A DNA stretch of 64,000 bases, taken from assembly GCF_000445105.1 (NCBI RefSeq), contig NZ_ATDP01000081.1, forward strand, positions 40,266-104,265, given 5' to 3'. The first letter of the stretch is position 1. The number at the start of each line of letters is the position of its first letter. The stretch is from Sphingobium lactosutens DS20 (lineage in GTDB: Bacteria > Pseudomonadota > Alphaproteobacteria > Sphingomonadales > Sphingomonadaceae). The position numbers and the translations under genes are program-made. The notes under the pieces are model-generated. The model searched no databases, was not told the origin of the DNA, and saw nothing but the letters and a program-made list of their open reading frames with translations. Below are positions 39,499-49,094 of the stretch, in pieces.

Positions 39499-41295
39499 TC
39501 AGGCTGCGTCCCGCACCACCGCCACCAGTACCCGGTCGCGCCCTTCCGCCTTGGCGCGCAACAGCGCGGCGTCCGCCGTCTGGATCAGCCGGTCGGCGCG
39601 GCCATGATCGGGGAAGGCGGACAGGCCGAAGCTGGCGGTCACGGGTCCCAATGGCTTGCCGTCATGCTGGACCCGCAAGGATTGGAGTCGCTGCTGTATC
39701 TGCGCCGCGCGCGCCATCGCCTGATCCAGCGAGAAACCGGGCATGAGGACCACAAATTCCTCGCCTCCCAGGCGAAAGGCGTGGCCGTCTTCCCGCAGCG
39801 ATTCATTCAGCAAGCCACCGACCGCGCGCAAAATCGCATCGCCGGCATCATGCCCATGATTGTCGTTGAACCGCTTGAAATGGTCGATGTCGATCATCAG
39901 GCAAGACAGCGGCGTGGCGTTGCGCTCGGCCTCCTGTGCCAGTCTGGTGAACAGCATGTCGAACTGGCGGCGATTGGGCAGGCCGGTCAGCGGATCGACC
40001 ATCGCCATGTCGCGCAGCACGTCACGAAGCCGCAGGTTAGACAGGGCCAGGCCGATATTTTCCGCCAGCATCTCCAGATAGGTGCCGCTGCGCTCCAGAT
40101 GCGCCTGGCTCGCGCCCGCCGGCTCCTCGAAGTAGAGCAGGCCGATGCTCTCGCCCTGCGCCGTGAGCGGAATGCAGATCGTCTGGAGCGTGTCCCGCGC
40201 GCCCAGATGCTCACAGGGAATGTCCACCATTTCCCCGATGGGCCGATGGGTCTGGCCCCGGCGCAAGGCCCAGCAGGCCGATGGCGCGAATTCCGTCAGC
40301 GAATGGGCGGGGTCCAGCCATTGGCACGCCTGCGCCATCGCATTGCGATGGGCGTCATAGATATACAGCCTGCCTGGAAAATCAGGCGTGATTTCCGGCA
40401 CGAAGCGGCGCACCACGCCCACCAGATCGGCGGTATCGTCGCATCCCTGCAACCGCTGCGTCAGGCGCGACAACAGGTCGCGCATCCGGTGATCCACGTC
40501 CCGCTCACGCTCCAGCCTTTGGCGTTCCAGCCCGTTCTCCCGGAAGATGCGGATCGCCTGCGCCATATCGCCAATCTCGTCGACATGCGCCATGTCGGGC
40601 GGGACCGCATCATAATCCTGCGCCGCGAGCCGCGTGACGACATCGCTCAATCGCACCACCGGGCGAAGAATGCGCTGTTTGAGGATGAAATAGAGGACGC
40701 ACAGGAACAGCAGCGCGGTAACGCCCAGCATGATTTCCGACATGGTGCGCCACAGCCGCGCGCTTTCGGTCGCGCGCGCCACCGCCTGATCGGTACGTTG
40801 ATCCAGCATATATTGAAAGCGGTCAATCTGCGCGGCGACCCGGTCCATTTCCCGCCCATATTCGTCGCCGAACAGGATGGCCCGCGCGGATTGCGCGTCG
40901 CCGCTTTGCGCGGCCTTCAGCGCTGCTTCCTGCTCCTCCATCAGCGCGTCCGCCCAATGGATGCCCTGCCGCAATGCCTGAAGCTCGGCATAATTCGCGC
41001 CGGCGTCCTTCAGATGCGCAATCCGTTCCTCGACCGATCGCAATCCTGCCCGTTCGCGGCGATAGGCGATCAAATGGCTGGGGTTGCCGGTGACGACGAA
41101 GCCGCGCGCCTGCTCGCTCAGGCGATAGACATCCTCCTCCAGCGTGGCGGTAAGCTGGTCGAAGGTCGCGCGCTGGCTGACGGCGGCGCGCTCCTGCTCC
41201 TCGACGGACGAGGCGCGCAGCATTGTCGCGCCGGACACGAGTGTCAGCGCGACGGTAGCGCCATAGGCCCAGTTGGTGATGGTGGAAAGCCGCAT
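39499..41295 (-). CDS. Membrane diguanylate cyclase (CHASE3-HAMP-GAF-GGDEF)
   Basis: Probable c-di-GMP synthase of 598 residues. Two membrane helices (about 9-28 and 186-207) flank a CHASE3-like extracytoplasmic sensor domain of about 155 residues. A HAMP linker (about 208-262) and a GAF-like domain (about 275-425) follow. The GGDEF domain begins at MAMVDPLTGLPNRRQFD and has an intact GGEEF active site at 510-514. The inhibitory I-site position upstream reads REDG instead of RxxD, so product inhibition may be lost. The signal sensed is unknown. It is divergent from dnaE and converges with lolD. Confidence 0.9.
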   Translation of the reverse strand: MRLSTITNWAYGATVALTLVSGATMLRASSVEEQERAAVSQRATFDQLTATLEEDVYRLSEQARGFVVTGNPSHLIAYRRERAGLRSVEERIAHLKDAGANYAELQALRQGIHWADALMEEQEAALKAAQSGDAQSARAILFGDEYGREMDRVAAQIDRFQYMLDQRTDQAVARATESARLWRTMSEIMLGVTALLFLCVLYFILKQRILRPVVRLSDVVTRLAAQDYDAVPPDMAHVDEIGDMAQAIRIFRENGLERQRLERERDVDHRMRDLLSRLTQRLQGCDDTADLVGVVRRFVPEITPDFPGRLYIYDAHRNAMAQACQWLDPAHSLTEFAPSACWALRRGQTHRPIGEMVDIPCEHLGARDTLQTICIPLTAQGESIGLLYFEEPAGASQAHLERSGTYLEMLAENIGLALSNLRLRDVLRDMAMVDPLTGLPNRRQFDMLFTRLAQEAERNATPLSCLMIDIDHFKRFNDNHGHDAGDAILRAVGGLLNESLREDGHAFRLGGEEFVVLMPGFSLDQAMARAAQIQQRLQSLRVQHDGKPLGPVTASFGLSAFPDHGRADRLIQTADAALLRAKAEGRDRVLVAVVRDAA

Positions 41296-41348
41296 GGCAG
41301 CAATCTACCGGTCAGAAGTTGGCGATTGATTAAGCATGACGGCAGATT

Positions 41349-41381
41349 GGACGAAAGTGCGGCCCGCATGCGCTTTCGTCC
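41349..41381. repeat. Inverted repeat between the diguanylate cyclase and dnaE
   Basis: A 9-bp perfect pair GGACGAAAG / CTTTCGTCC (41349-41357 and 41373-41381), extendable by a few wobble-allowing pairs, lies in the 144-nt divergent gap. There is no T run. It could be an operator or a leader hairpin for either gene. Confidence 0.5.
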
Positions 41382-41439
41382 ACAGCTTTCGCGCCGCAGG
41401 GGCTGGCGTCGACTCATGCGCGCCGCCTAAGGTGCCGTC

Positions 41440-44400
41440 ATGTCCCATGCCGCTTTCGTCCCGCTTCGCGTCTTTTCCTCCTTCACCATGCTGGAAGGGG
41501 CGATAGATCCCAAGAAGATCGCCAAGCAGGCACGAGCGCTCGGCTTTCCGGCGGCGGCGATCACCGACCGCAACGGCCTGTACGGCTCCATGGCCTTTTC
41601 CGACGCCTGCAAAGGGGAAGGCGTGCAGCCGATCATCGGCGCGATGCTGGGCGTGCTGCGTCCCGGCCGGCCCGCCAATGCGGCGCAAGTCCATGACTGG
41701 ATCGCGCTTTATGCGCAGGATGCGCGCGGTTACGACAATATCTGCGCGCTCGTGTCGATGGCGCATCTCGATCGCCCGGTGGAGGAAGTGCCCCATGTGA
41801 CGCTCGATGCGCTGGAGGGGCGCACCGATGGCGTCATCGCCCTGACGGCGGGCGGCGAGGGCGCGTTGGCGCGGCTGTTCGCGGAGGATCAGCCCGAGGC
41901 CGCTTTGGCCTATGCCGAGCGGCTGGAGGCGCTGTTCCCCGACAGGCTCTACGTCGAAATCTGCCGTCGCCTCGACCCGGTGGAGGGCAAGGCGGAAGGC
42001 GCGCTGCTCGACCTGGCCTATGATCGCGGCCTGCCCCTGGTAGCGACGAATCCCACCTGCTTTACCGAACCGCATTTCCACGAAGCCCATGATGTCATGC
42101 TGTGCATCGCTGATAGCGCCTATGTGGACACGGCCGACCGTCGCAGAAGCTCGCCCGACGCTTGGATGAAGCCGGCGGCGGAGATGCGGCGCCTGTTTGA
42201 CGACCTGCCCGAAGCGCTGGCCAACACCCTCGTCGTCGCGCAACGCTGCGCCGTGGCCGCCCCCAAGCGCAAGCCCATTCTCCCCAGCCTGGCCGGCGAT
42301 ATCGAGGGGGAGGCCGCGATGCTGCGAGATCAGGCGGCGGCGGGGCTGGAAGCGCGGCTGGAAAAGGCCGGCATCCTGGGTGAGGAGATGCGGCGGCCCT
42401 ATTATGAACGGCTGCAATTCGAAACCGACATCATCATCCAGATGGGCTTCCCCGGCTATTTCCTGATCGTGGCCGATTTCATCAAATGGGCCAAGGATCA
42501 GGATATTCCCGTGGGGCCGGGGCGCGGATCGGGCGCGGGCTCGCTCGTCGCCTGGGCGCTCACCATCACCGATCTTGATCCCTTGCAACTGGGCTTGCTG
42601 TTCGAACGCTTCCTCAACCCCGAACGCGTGTCGATGCCCGACTTCGACATCGACTTTTGCGAAACCCGACGCGGTGAGGTCATCCGTTACGTCCAGCAGA
42701 AATATGGCGCGGATCATGTGGCGCAGATCATCACCTTCGGGAAGCTCAAGGCGCGCGCGGTGCTCAAAGACACCGGCCGCGTGCTCCAGATGAGCTATGG
42801 CCAGGTCGACCGCCTCGCCAAGCTGGTGCCCAATCACCCGACCGACCCCTGGACGCTGGAACGGTCCCTGAATGGCGTCAGCGAGTTCAAGGCCGAATAT
42901 GACAATGACAATCAGGTCAAGCGCCTGATCGACTATGCGATGAAGCTGGAGGGCTTCCCGCGCCACAGTTCCACCCACGCGGCGGGCGTGGTGATTGGCG
43001 ACCGGCCGTTGAGCCAACTGGTGCCGCTTTATCGCGACCCGCGCTCCGACATGCCGGTGACGCAATTCGACATGAAATATGTCGAGGGCGCCGGGCTGGT
43101 GAAGTTCGACTTTCTGGGTCTGAAAACGCTGTCCGTGTTGCAAAAGGCTGTGCAATTGCTCGCCGCGCGCGGCGTCACGGTGGACCTCGATACACTCGCC
43201 TGGGATGACATGGCGGTCTATGACCTGCTCCAGCGCGGCGACACGGTCGGCGTGTTCCAGCTGGAATCGGAAGGGATGCGCAAGACGCTTGCCGCCGTGC
43301 GCCCGACCAATTTCGGCGACATCATCGCGCTGGTGTCGCTCTATCGTCCCGGCCCGATGGACAATATCCCGATGTTCGGCCGTCGCAAGAACGGCCAGGA
43401 AGATATTGAATATCCCCATATTCTCCTGAAGCCGATCCTCGAAGAAACCTATGGCATCTTCGTCTACCAGGAACAGGTGATGCAGGCCGCGCAGATCCTG
43501 GCGGGCTACAGCCTGGGGGACGCCGACCTGCTGCGTCGCGCGATGGGCAAGAAGGTGAAGGCGGAAATGGACGCGCAGCGTTCCCGCTTCGTCGAAGGCT
43601 GCGCCGCCAAAAGCGATATTCCGGTGGCCAAGGCGAATGAGCTGTTCGACTTGATCGACAAATTTGCCGGCTATGGCTTCAACAAGTCCCACGCCGCCGC
43701 CTATGCGCTGCTCGCCTATCAGACGGCGTGGCTCAAGGCGCATTACCCGGCCGAATTCTATGCCGGGTCGATGGCGTTCGACATTCACCTCACGGAAAAG
43801 CTGACGGTGTTCGTCGACGATATGCGGCGCATGGGCCTGACATGCCTGCCCCCCGACATCAATCGCAGCGAAGCGGATTTCACCGTCGAGCCCATTGCTT
43901 ATGAGGGCGAAGACGCGCGATTGGGCTTTGCCGTGCGCTATGCGCTGGGCGGCCTCAAGGGCGTGGGCGAAAAGGCGATGGAACAGCTGGTCGAGGAGCG
44001 CAACAAGGGCGGCGCCTTCAACAGCCTGGACGATTTTGCGGACCGGATCGAGCCGCGCCTGCTCAACCGGCGCCAACTCGAAAGTCTGGCGGCGGCGGGC
44101 GCGTTCGATGGCATCCACGCCGACCGCGCGGGGGTCCATGCGGCGGCGGAGACGATCCTGTCCGTCGCTGCCAGCAACGCCGCCGCGCGCGAAAGCGGGC
44201 AGGGCGGCCTGTTTGGCGACGTGGAAACGCCCCATGCCGATGTGCGCATCCCCCCGCATCAGGCCTGGACGGTGGCGGACCGCATGGCGCAGGAAAAGGA
44301 AGCGTTCGGCTTCTATTTCTCCGCGCATCCGGTGGATCGCTACAAGCATCTGGCCGACGCGCGCGGCGCACGCAGCTATGGCCTCATCTGCCAGTCGCCC

Positions 44401-44985
44401 ATGCCTGCGCCCAATGCCGAAGCGCGGGCGATGACGATCATGGCGGCGATGGTGGAGGATGTGCGCTGGCGCGAGACAAAGCGCGGCGCGCGCTACGCCA
44501 GCGCCACCTTCTCCGACCAGAGCGGCCAGTTCCAGGCCAGCTGTTTCGACGAGGATGGCTGCAAGGCGATCGAGGAACTGGCGCGCGATGGCGACTGCGC
44601 GCTGCTGATCGTCGAACTGGACCGCCTGCCGGGCGAGGAAACGCCGCGCGTTACCGTGCGCAGCGTCGAACCCTTCCGCGCGATCGCCAGCGCGTCGCGC
44701 ATGGAATTGACGGTCGATGTGGAAAGCGCCGAAGCGGTCGAGGCGCTGGCGGCGCTATTGGCCGGCGCGGGCGGGGGCCGCAGCGAAGTCTTCCTGCGCG
44801 CGCGATTAAGCGACGGGCAGGCGGCGCGGGTGTTTCTGGGTGATGGATATAGCCTGGGCGCCGATCAGGTGGACGCGATCGCAACCATCAAGGGGCTGAC
44901 TATCCACAAATTCGAGCGGATGGACGTGAAGGCCGACGGCTACCGCACGCGCACGCGCCGGTCGGGCATGCGGCTGGTGGGATAG
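41440..44985 (+). CDS. dnaE: DNA polymerase III alpha subunit
   Basis: Replicative polymerase, 1181 residues. The N-terminal PHP domain (from LRVFSSFTMLEGA) lacks the first metal-site His seen in LRVHS-type members, so it is probably structural only. The polymerase core has the catalytic pair Asp401 and Asp403 in PDFDIDFCE and Asp557 in VKFDFLGLKTL; GRGSGAGSLVAW and the HSSTHAAGVVI segment are also diagnostic. The tiny-tail region with helix-hairpin-helix and OB folds follows from about residue 830. Near-identical numbering to E. coli DnaE supports the start at 41440. It is the main dnaE type, not the DnaE2 mutagenesis paralogue. Confidence 0.96.
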   Translation: MSHAAFVPLRVFSSFTMLEGAIDPKKIAKQARALGFPAAAITDRNGLYGSMAFSDACKGEGVQPIIGAMLGVLRPGRPANAAQVHDWIALYAQDARGYDNICALVSMAHLDRPVEEVPHVTLDALEGRTDGVIALTAGGEGALARLFAEDQPEAALAYAERLEALFPDRLYVEICRRLDPVEGKAEGALLDLAYDRGLPLVATNPTCFTEPHFHEAHDVMLCIADSAYVDTADRRRSSPDAWMKPAAEMRRLFDDLPEALANTLVVAQRCAVAAPKRKPILPSLAGDIEGEAAMLRDQAAAGLEARLEKAGILGEEMRRPYYERLQFETDIIIQMGFPGYFLIVADFIKWAKDQDIPVGPGRGSGAGSLVAWALTITDLDPLQLGLLFERFLNPERVSMPDFDIDFCETRRGEVIRYVQQKYGADHVAQIITFGKLKARAVLKDTGRVLQMSYGQVDRLAKLVPNHPTDPWTLERSLNGVSEFKAEYDNDNQVKRLIDYAMKLEGFPRHSSTHAAGVVIGDRPLSQLVPLYRDPRSDMPVTQFDMKYVEGAGLVKFDFLGLKTLSVLQKAVQLLAARGVTVDLDTLAWDDMAVYDLLQRGDTVGVFQLESEGMRKTLAAVRPTNFGDIIALVSLYRPGPMDNIPMFGRRKNGQEDIEYPHILLKPILEETYGIFVYQEQVMQAAQILAGYSLGDADLLRRAMGKKVKAEMDAQRSRFVEGCAAKSDIPVAKANELFDLIDKFAGYGFNKSHAAAYALLAYQTAWLKAHYPAEFYAGSMAFDIHLTEKLTVFVDDMRRMGLTCLPPDINRSEADFTVEPIAYEGEDARLGFAVRYALGGLKGVGEKAMEQLVEERNKGGAFNSLDDFADRIEPRLLNRRQLESLAAAGAFDGIHADRAGVHAAAETILSVAASNAAARESGQGGLFGDVETPHADVRIPPHQAWTVADRMAQEKEAFGFYFSAHPVDRYKHLADARGARSYGLICQSPMPAPNAEARAMTIMAAMVEDVRWRETKRGARYASATFSDQSGQFQASCFDEDGCKAIEELARDGDCALLIVELDRLPGEETPRVTVRSVEPFRAIASASRMELTVDVESAEAVEALAALLAGAGGGRSEVFLRARLSDGQAARVFLGDGYSLGADQVDAIATIKGLTIHKFERMDVKADGYRTRTRRSGMRLVG

Positions 44986-45287
44986 CAGACTGCGGCGGTG
45001 CGCCCAGGCGTCGCTGCCCATGCTCTTCCAATGTAGGATTTCTTCTGATCTACCCTGGCGGATGACCTATTTGTCCGTCCGCGCCATTGCCCGCCGGTTG
45101 CCCTACTGGCCGCAAGTGCATCCTGCGCGAGGTGTCGCCTTGCGGTCGCTTCGCGGTCGCGTCCTGGTCGCTTCGGGCCGAAAAAGGGCCGACGACACTG
45201 TGAACTTCGCTCCGGCGATTTCGTTGTGATCTCGCGCGGGTATCGACGTTCCCGCGCTATCGCGAATCACAATATCCGGAGCCACGC
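44986..45287 (+). other. Intergenic region between dnaE and the aldehyde dehydrogenase
   Basis: This 302-nt gap holds no convincing gene. Short direct repeats of GGTCGCTTCG occur around 45147-45177. A 7-bp hairpin GCGCGGG / CCCGCGC lies at 45234-45240 and 45251-45257, about 30 nt before the downstream ATG, and could be part of its leader. A 69-codon frame at 45020-45229 has no family resemblance and no ribosome site. Confidence 0.4.
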
Positions 45288-46646
45288 ATGAAGAGCATCA
45301 ATCCCGCCACCGGAGAGGAAATCGCCACCCACCAGGAGATGACGAAGGCGCAGATCGACACCGCGCTCGACCGGGCGGAGGCGAGCTTTGGGATTTGGCG
45401 AGAAACGCCGATCGCGGAGCGGACCACGCTGCTATCCGCGCTGGCCGACGCCTATCACGACCATCGCGAACAGCTTGCCCGCATGGCGACGCTGGAAATG
45501 GGCAAGACGCTCAAATCGGCGCTGGCGGAGGTCGACAAATGCGTCGCCGCCTTCCGCCATTATGCCAAGGAGGGGCCGGCGATGCTGGAAGGCGGCAGCA
45601 TCGCGCTGGCCTCGGGCGGCAAGGCCGATCTGGTCTGGCTGCCCATCGGGCCGGTGCTGGCGGTGATGCCCTGGAATTTCCCCTATTGGCAGGTGGTCCG
45701 CTTCTTGGCGCCTTGCATCCTGGCGGGCAATGTCGGGCTGCTTAAACATGCCAGCAATGTGCAGGGCGTCGCCGCGCTGATGCAGGATATGATGGGCGTG
45801 GCCGGCGCACCTGACGGGCTGTTCCAGAACTTGCCCCTTCGTTCGGACGCGGTTGCGGACATCATCGCCGACGACCGGGTCGCCGCCGTCACCCTGACCG
45901 GCAGCGAGGGGGCGGGCCGCGCCGTGGCCGAGCAGGCAGGCAAGGCGCTCAAGAAGGTCGTGCTGGAACTGGGCGGGTCCGACCCGTTCATCGTCATGCC
46001 TTCGGCCGATCTGGACGCGGCGGTCGAGCAGGCCGTGACCGCCCGCATTCAGAATACGGGCCAGTCCTGCATTTGCGGCAAGCGGATGATCGTCCATGCC
46101 GATATCTATGACGAATTTCTGGAGCGCTATGCCGCCGCCATGGCCGCGGTGAAGCCGGGCGATCCCTTCGCGGAGGATAGCGACATGGGGCCGCTTTCCA
46201 GCGCAGAGCAACGACAGACCGTGTTGGACCAGATCGACAAGATGATAGCTGCCGGCGCGACGCTGATCGGCGGGGAAAGCATGGCAGGGCCGGGTGCCTA
46301 TATGCGGGCGGGCATCCTGACCGACGTGCCGGTCGATCCTGCGCTGATGGGTGAGGAAATTTTCGGGCCGATCGCGATGCTGTTCAAGGCGAAGGACATG
46401 GACGACGCCATCGCCATCGCCAATGCCATCCCCTTCGGCCTGGGATCGTCGGTGTGGACTGAGGAGCCCGAGGAAGAAGAACGCTTCGTCCGCGACGTGC
46501 AGGCGGGCATGACCGCGGTGAACCAGATGCTGGCCTCCGCGCCCGAAGCTCCCTTCGGTGGCGTCAAAAAGTCCGGTCATGGCCGTGAGCTGGGGCCATT
46601 CGGCCTGCACGAATTCATGAATTTGAAGAGCGTCTATCGCAAATAG
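45288..46646 (+). CDS. NAD(P)-dependent aldehyde dehydrogenase (succinate-semialdehyde dehydrogenase-like)
   Basis: Oxidises an aldehyde to the acid; the best guess is succinate semialdehyde. The 452-residue chain begins MKSINPATGEEIATH and has the oxyanion Asn130 in MPWNFPYWQ, catalytic Glu227 in VLELGGSDPF and nucleophile Cys261 in NTGQSCICGKR. The compact length and the WNFPYWQ motif resemble the Sad/YneI and GabD1 group of about 450-460 residues. CCGGAG lies before the ATG. The neighbours (dnaE, recO, leuB) give no hint of pathway, so substrate is open. Confidence 0.88.
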   Translation: MKSINPATGEEIATHQEMTKAQIDTALDRAEASFGIWRETPIAERTTLLSALADAYHDHREQLARMATLEMGKTLKSALAEVDKCVAAFRHYAKEGPAMLEGGSIALASGGKADLVWLPIGPVLAVMPWNFPYWQVVRFLAPCILAGNVGLLKHASNVQGVAALMQDMMGVAGAPDGLFQNLPLRSDAVADIIADDRVAAVTLTGSEGAGRAVAEQAGKALKKVVLELGGSDPFIVMPSADLDAAVEQAVTARIQNTGQSCICGKRMIVHADIYDEFLERYAAAMAAVKPGDPFAEDSDMGPLSSAEQRQTVLDQIDKMIAAGATLIGGESMAGPGAYMRAGILTDVPVDPALMGEEIFGPIAMLFKAKDMDDAIAIANAIPFGLGSSVWTEEPEEEERFVRDVQAGMTAVNQMLASAPEAPFGGVKKSGHGRELGPFGLHEFMNLKSVYRK

Positions 46647-46699
46647 GCTGAACCCATCATCGTTGAGAGCATGGGCATCAAGGAGTAGAGACTGGCCCC

Positions 46700-47434
46700 A
46701 TGCCGCACCTCTCCACCTTCGCCATCGTCTGCGCCGTGCGCGCCCATGGCGAACATGGGGCGATCGCCCGGCTGCTGACGCCCGATCATGGGCTGACGGC
46801 GGGCTATGTGCGCGGTGGCCGGTCGCGGGCGATGCGGCCGGTGCTGCTGCCGGGCAATGTGGTAAAGGCGGATTTCCGGGCGCGGACGGAGGATCAGCTG
46901 GCAGGGCTGACGGTCGAACTGGCACACAGCCGCGCGCCCCTGCTCGCCGAACCTCTGCCCGCCGCCGCCATCGACTGGGGCTGCGCGCTGACCGCCGCCG
47001 CCCTGCCCGAAGCGACGCCCTATCCGGCGCTGCATCAGGCGCTCGCCGGCCTGCTCGACGCGGTGGAGGCGGCGCCGGCGGCACGCGGCTGGGCCGTGGC
47101 GCTGGTGCGCTACGAATTGCTGCTGCTCGCGGAACTGGGCTTTGGCCTCGACCTGAGCCGCTGCGCCGCACTCGGTGATGTCGATGACCTGGCCTATGTC
47201 AGTCCGCGCAGCGCGGCGGCGGTCAGCCGGGCGGGCGCATCGGGCTATGAACAGCGCCTGCTGCCGCTGCCGCCCTTCCTTGTTGCCGGCGGCACAGGGG
47301 AATGGGCGGAGATCATGGATGGCCTGCGCCTCACGGGCTTTTTTCTGGAGCGATCGGTGCTGACCGACCGCCGCGCTGACGTGCTGGCGGCACGCGAAAG
47401 ACTGGTCGAGCGACTGAAAAGGGCGGTTGCCTGA
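46700..47434 (+). CDS. recO: DNA repair protein RecO
   Basis: Loads RecA onto gapped DNA with RecR in the RecF pathway. The 244 residues start with an OB-fold ([21 protein letters not shown], then LLTPDHGL), followed by the helical domain containing the family landmark [18 protein letters not shown]. The zinc-binding Cys cluster present in some RecO proteins is absent. A purine-rich AGGAG lies about 15 nt before the ATG. It starts 53 nt after the aldehyde dehydrogenase and 50 nt before leuB. Confidence 0.9.
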   Translation: MPHLSTFAIVCAVRAHGEHGAIARLLTPDHGLTAGYVRGGRSRAMRPVLLPGNVVKADFRARTEDQLAGLTVELAHSRAPLLAEPLPAAAIDWGCALTAAALPEATPYPALHQALAGLLDAVEAAPAARGWAVALVRYELLLLAELGFGLDLSRCAALGDVDDLAYVSPRSAAAVSRAGASGYEQRLLPLPPFLVAGGTGEWAEIMDGLRLTGFFLERSVLTDRRADVLAARERLVERLKRAVA

Positions 47435-47484
47435 AACCTCCTGTCTCCATAAGGCGCTGCCACGCAAGATAAGGAGTTTTCGCC

Positions 47485-48528
47485 ATGTTGATCGCCCTGT
47501 TCCCCGGAGACGGCATCGGACCCGAAATCGTCGAACAGGCAAAGCGCGTGCTCGATGCGTTGGCGATCGACGGGCTGACATATGAGGACGGGCTGGTCGG
47601 CGGCGCCGCCTACAAGGCGGTGGGCCATCCGCTGCCGCCCGAAACGCTGGACATTGCCAAGCGCGCCGACGCCATCCTGTTCGGCGCGGTGGGCGACCCG
47701 GACTGTGACGCGCTGGAGCGGCATTTGCGGCCCGAACAGGCGATCCTTGGCCTGCGCAAGGAACTGGGCCTGTTCTCCAACCTGCGCCCTGCAAAGGTTT
47801 TTCCCGAACTGGCGCATGAGAGCGCGCTGAAACCCGACGTGGCTGGCTCGATCGACCTGCTCATCGTGCGGGAAACCAATGGCGACGTGTATTTCGGTGA
47901 AAAAGGCTTCCGCACGACCGCGGAGGGGCACCGTGAAGGCTATGACATCATGTCGTACAATGAAGCGGAGGTCCGGCGCATCGCCCATGCCGGTTTCCAG
48001 GCCGCGCGCGCCCGTCGCGGCAAGCTCTGTTCGGTGGACAAGGCCAATGTGCTGGAAACAAGCCAATTGTGGCGCGACGTGGTGATCGAGGTTTCGGCCG
48101 ACTATCCCGACGTGGCGCTCAGCCATATGTATGTCGACAATGCCGCGATGCAGCTGGTGCGCAATCCCGGTCAGTTCGACGTGATCGTGACCGGCAACCT
48201 GTTCGGCGACATATTGTCGGATCAGGCCAGCATGTGTGTCGGGTCGATCGGGATGCTGGCATCGGCCACGCTGAATGGCAGCGGGCAGGGCCTCTATGAA
48301 CCCATCCACGGGTCCGCGCCCGACATTGTCGGCAGCGGCAAGGCCAATCCGCTGGCGACGATCCTGTCTGCCGCAATGATGCTGCGTTACTCGCTGAACC
48401 TGCCTGAACAGGCGGATCGGATCGAGGCGGCTGTGGCGCAGGCGCTGCGCAATGGCGCCCGGTCGGTGGATCTGGGCGGGACAATGACGACGGTGGAGAT
48501 GGGGGACGCAGTGCTGGCTGCGTTGTGA
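47485..48528 (+). CDS. leuB: 3-isopropylmalate dehydrogenase
   Basis: Oxidative decarboxylation of 3-isopropylmalate in leucine synthesis. The 347-residue protein starts [16 protein letters not shown] and shows GAVGDP, the substrate loop [13 protein letters not shown], the [11 protein letters not shown] strand, the metal-site segment [16 protein letters not shown] and the NAD site [18 protein letters not shown] lies 8 nt before the ATG. leuA and leuCD are not nearby, so the leucine genes are dispersed. Confidence 0.96.
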   Translation: MLIALFPGDGIGPEIVEQAKRVLDALAIDGLTYEDGLVGGAAYKAVGHPLPPETLDIAKRADAILFGAVGDPDCDALERHLRPEQAILGLRKELGLFSNLRPAKVFPELAHESALKPDVAGSIDLLIVRETNGDVYFGEKGFRTTAEGHREGYDIMSYNEAEVRRIAHAGFQAARARRGKLCSVDKANVLETSQLWRDVVIEVSADYPDVALSHMYVDNAAMQLVRNPGQFDVIVTGNLFGDILSDQASMCVGSIGMLASATLNGSGQGLYEPIHGSAPDIVGSGKANPLATILSAAMMLRYSLNLPEQADRIEAAVAQALRNGARSVDLGGTMTTVEMGDAVLAAL

Positions 48529-48597
48529 CGGCTCGATCCGTCGCAAAAGCAACCTGCGCGCTTAAGTTTTCCGGTCCCAATCCGATTTAAGGATAAA

Positions 48598-49032
48598 ATG
48601 GGGTCGAAGATGATGATGACGGATTTACGGCACGATCATGATGGTCTGCGCCGGATGATGCAGGATTTCGCGCTGATGATGCGGAGCGCGGGGCCGGAGG
48701 ATATGCCGGAGGTCACGCAGCGGCGGATAGCCTTTTCCCAAGCTTTTCGTGAGCATATGGCGCGCGAGGACAGAATGGTGCAGCAATTGCGTAAAGGGCT
48801 TTTGTCCCCAGAGGCAGCCCAGGTGCTGCGCGAGCATGGCCGCGCGATCGTGGCCCTGTTTCTGCGCTACAGCGATCATATCAAGATATGGACGCCAGCG
48901 CAGATCGAGGCGGATTGGGTAGGCTATCGGACTGCGGTATTGGGCTTGCAGGATGGCTTGCGCGAACGGATGGCGTGGGAGGAGCAGCATCTTCACCCGC
49001 TGATGACGCCACAGACTCGCATCGCGGCCTGA
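48598..49032 (+). CDS. Hemerythrin-like HHE-domain protein
   Basis: A 144-residue four-helix-bundle protein. Likely metal ligands are His12 or His14 in RHDHDGLR, His53 with nearby Glu/Asp in FREHMARED, His80 in REHGRA, and the cluster EEQHLHPLM near residues 128-135, the pattern of a hemerythrin/HHE cation-binding domain. Members bind a di-iron centre and act in oxygen, NO or iron handling; the role here is unknown. AAGGA lies 4 nt before the first ATG; the three ATGs at 48610-48616 are alternative starts. It lies 69 nt after leuB, with its own leader. Confidence 0.75.
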   Translation: MGSKMMMTDLRHDHDGLRRMMQDFALMMRSAGPEDMPEVTQRRIAFSQAFREHMAREDRMVQQLRKGLLSPEAAQVLREHGRAIVALFLRYSDHIKIWTPAQIEADWVGYRTAVLGLQDGLRERMAWEEQHLHPLMTPQTRIAA

Positions 49033-49094
49033 CGGGGCCAATCGGCGCGCATCGGTCCTATGCCGCCAAATGTCGGCAGCCTAGAAGTGCAAGG

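Noticed and set aside
41305..44349. A 1014-codon frame on the strand opposite dnaE
   Set aside because: dnaE is unmistakable with catalytic Asp residues; the long antisense frame results from GC-rich codon structure.
45020..45229. A 69-codon frame between dnaE and the aldehyde dehydrogenase
   Set aside because: No ribosome site, no recognisable composition or motif, and no conserved context.
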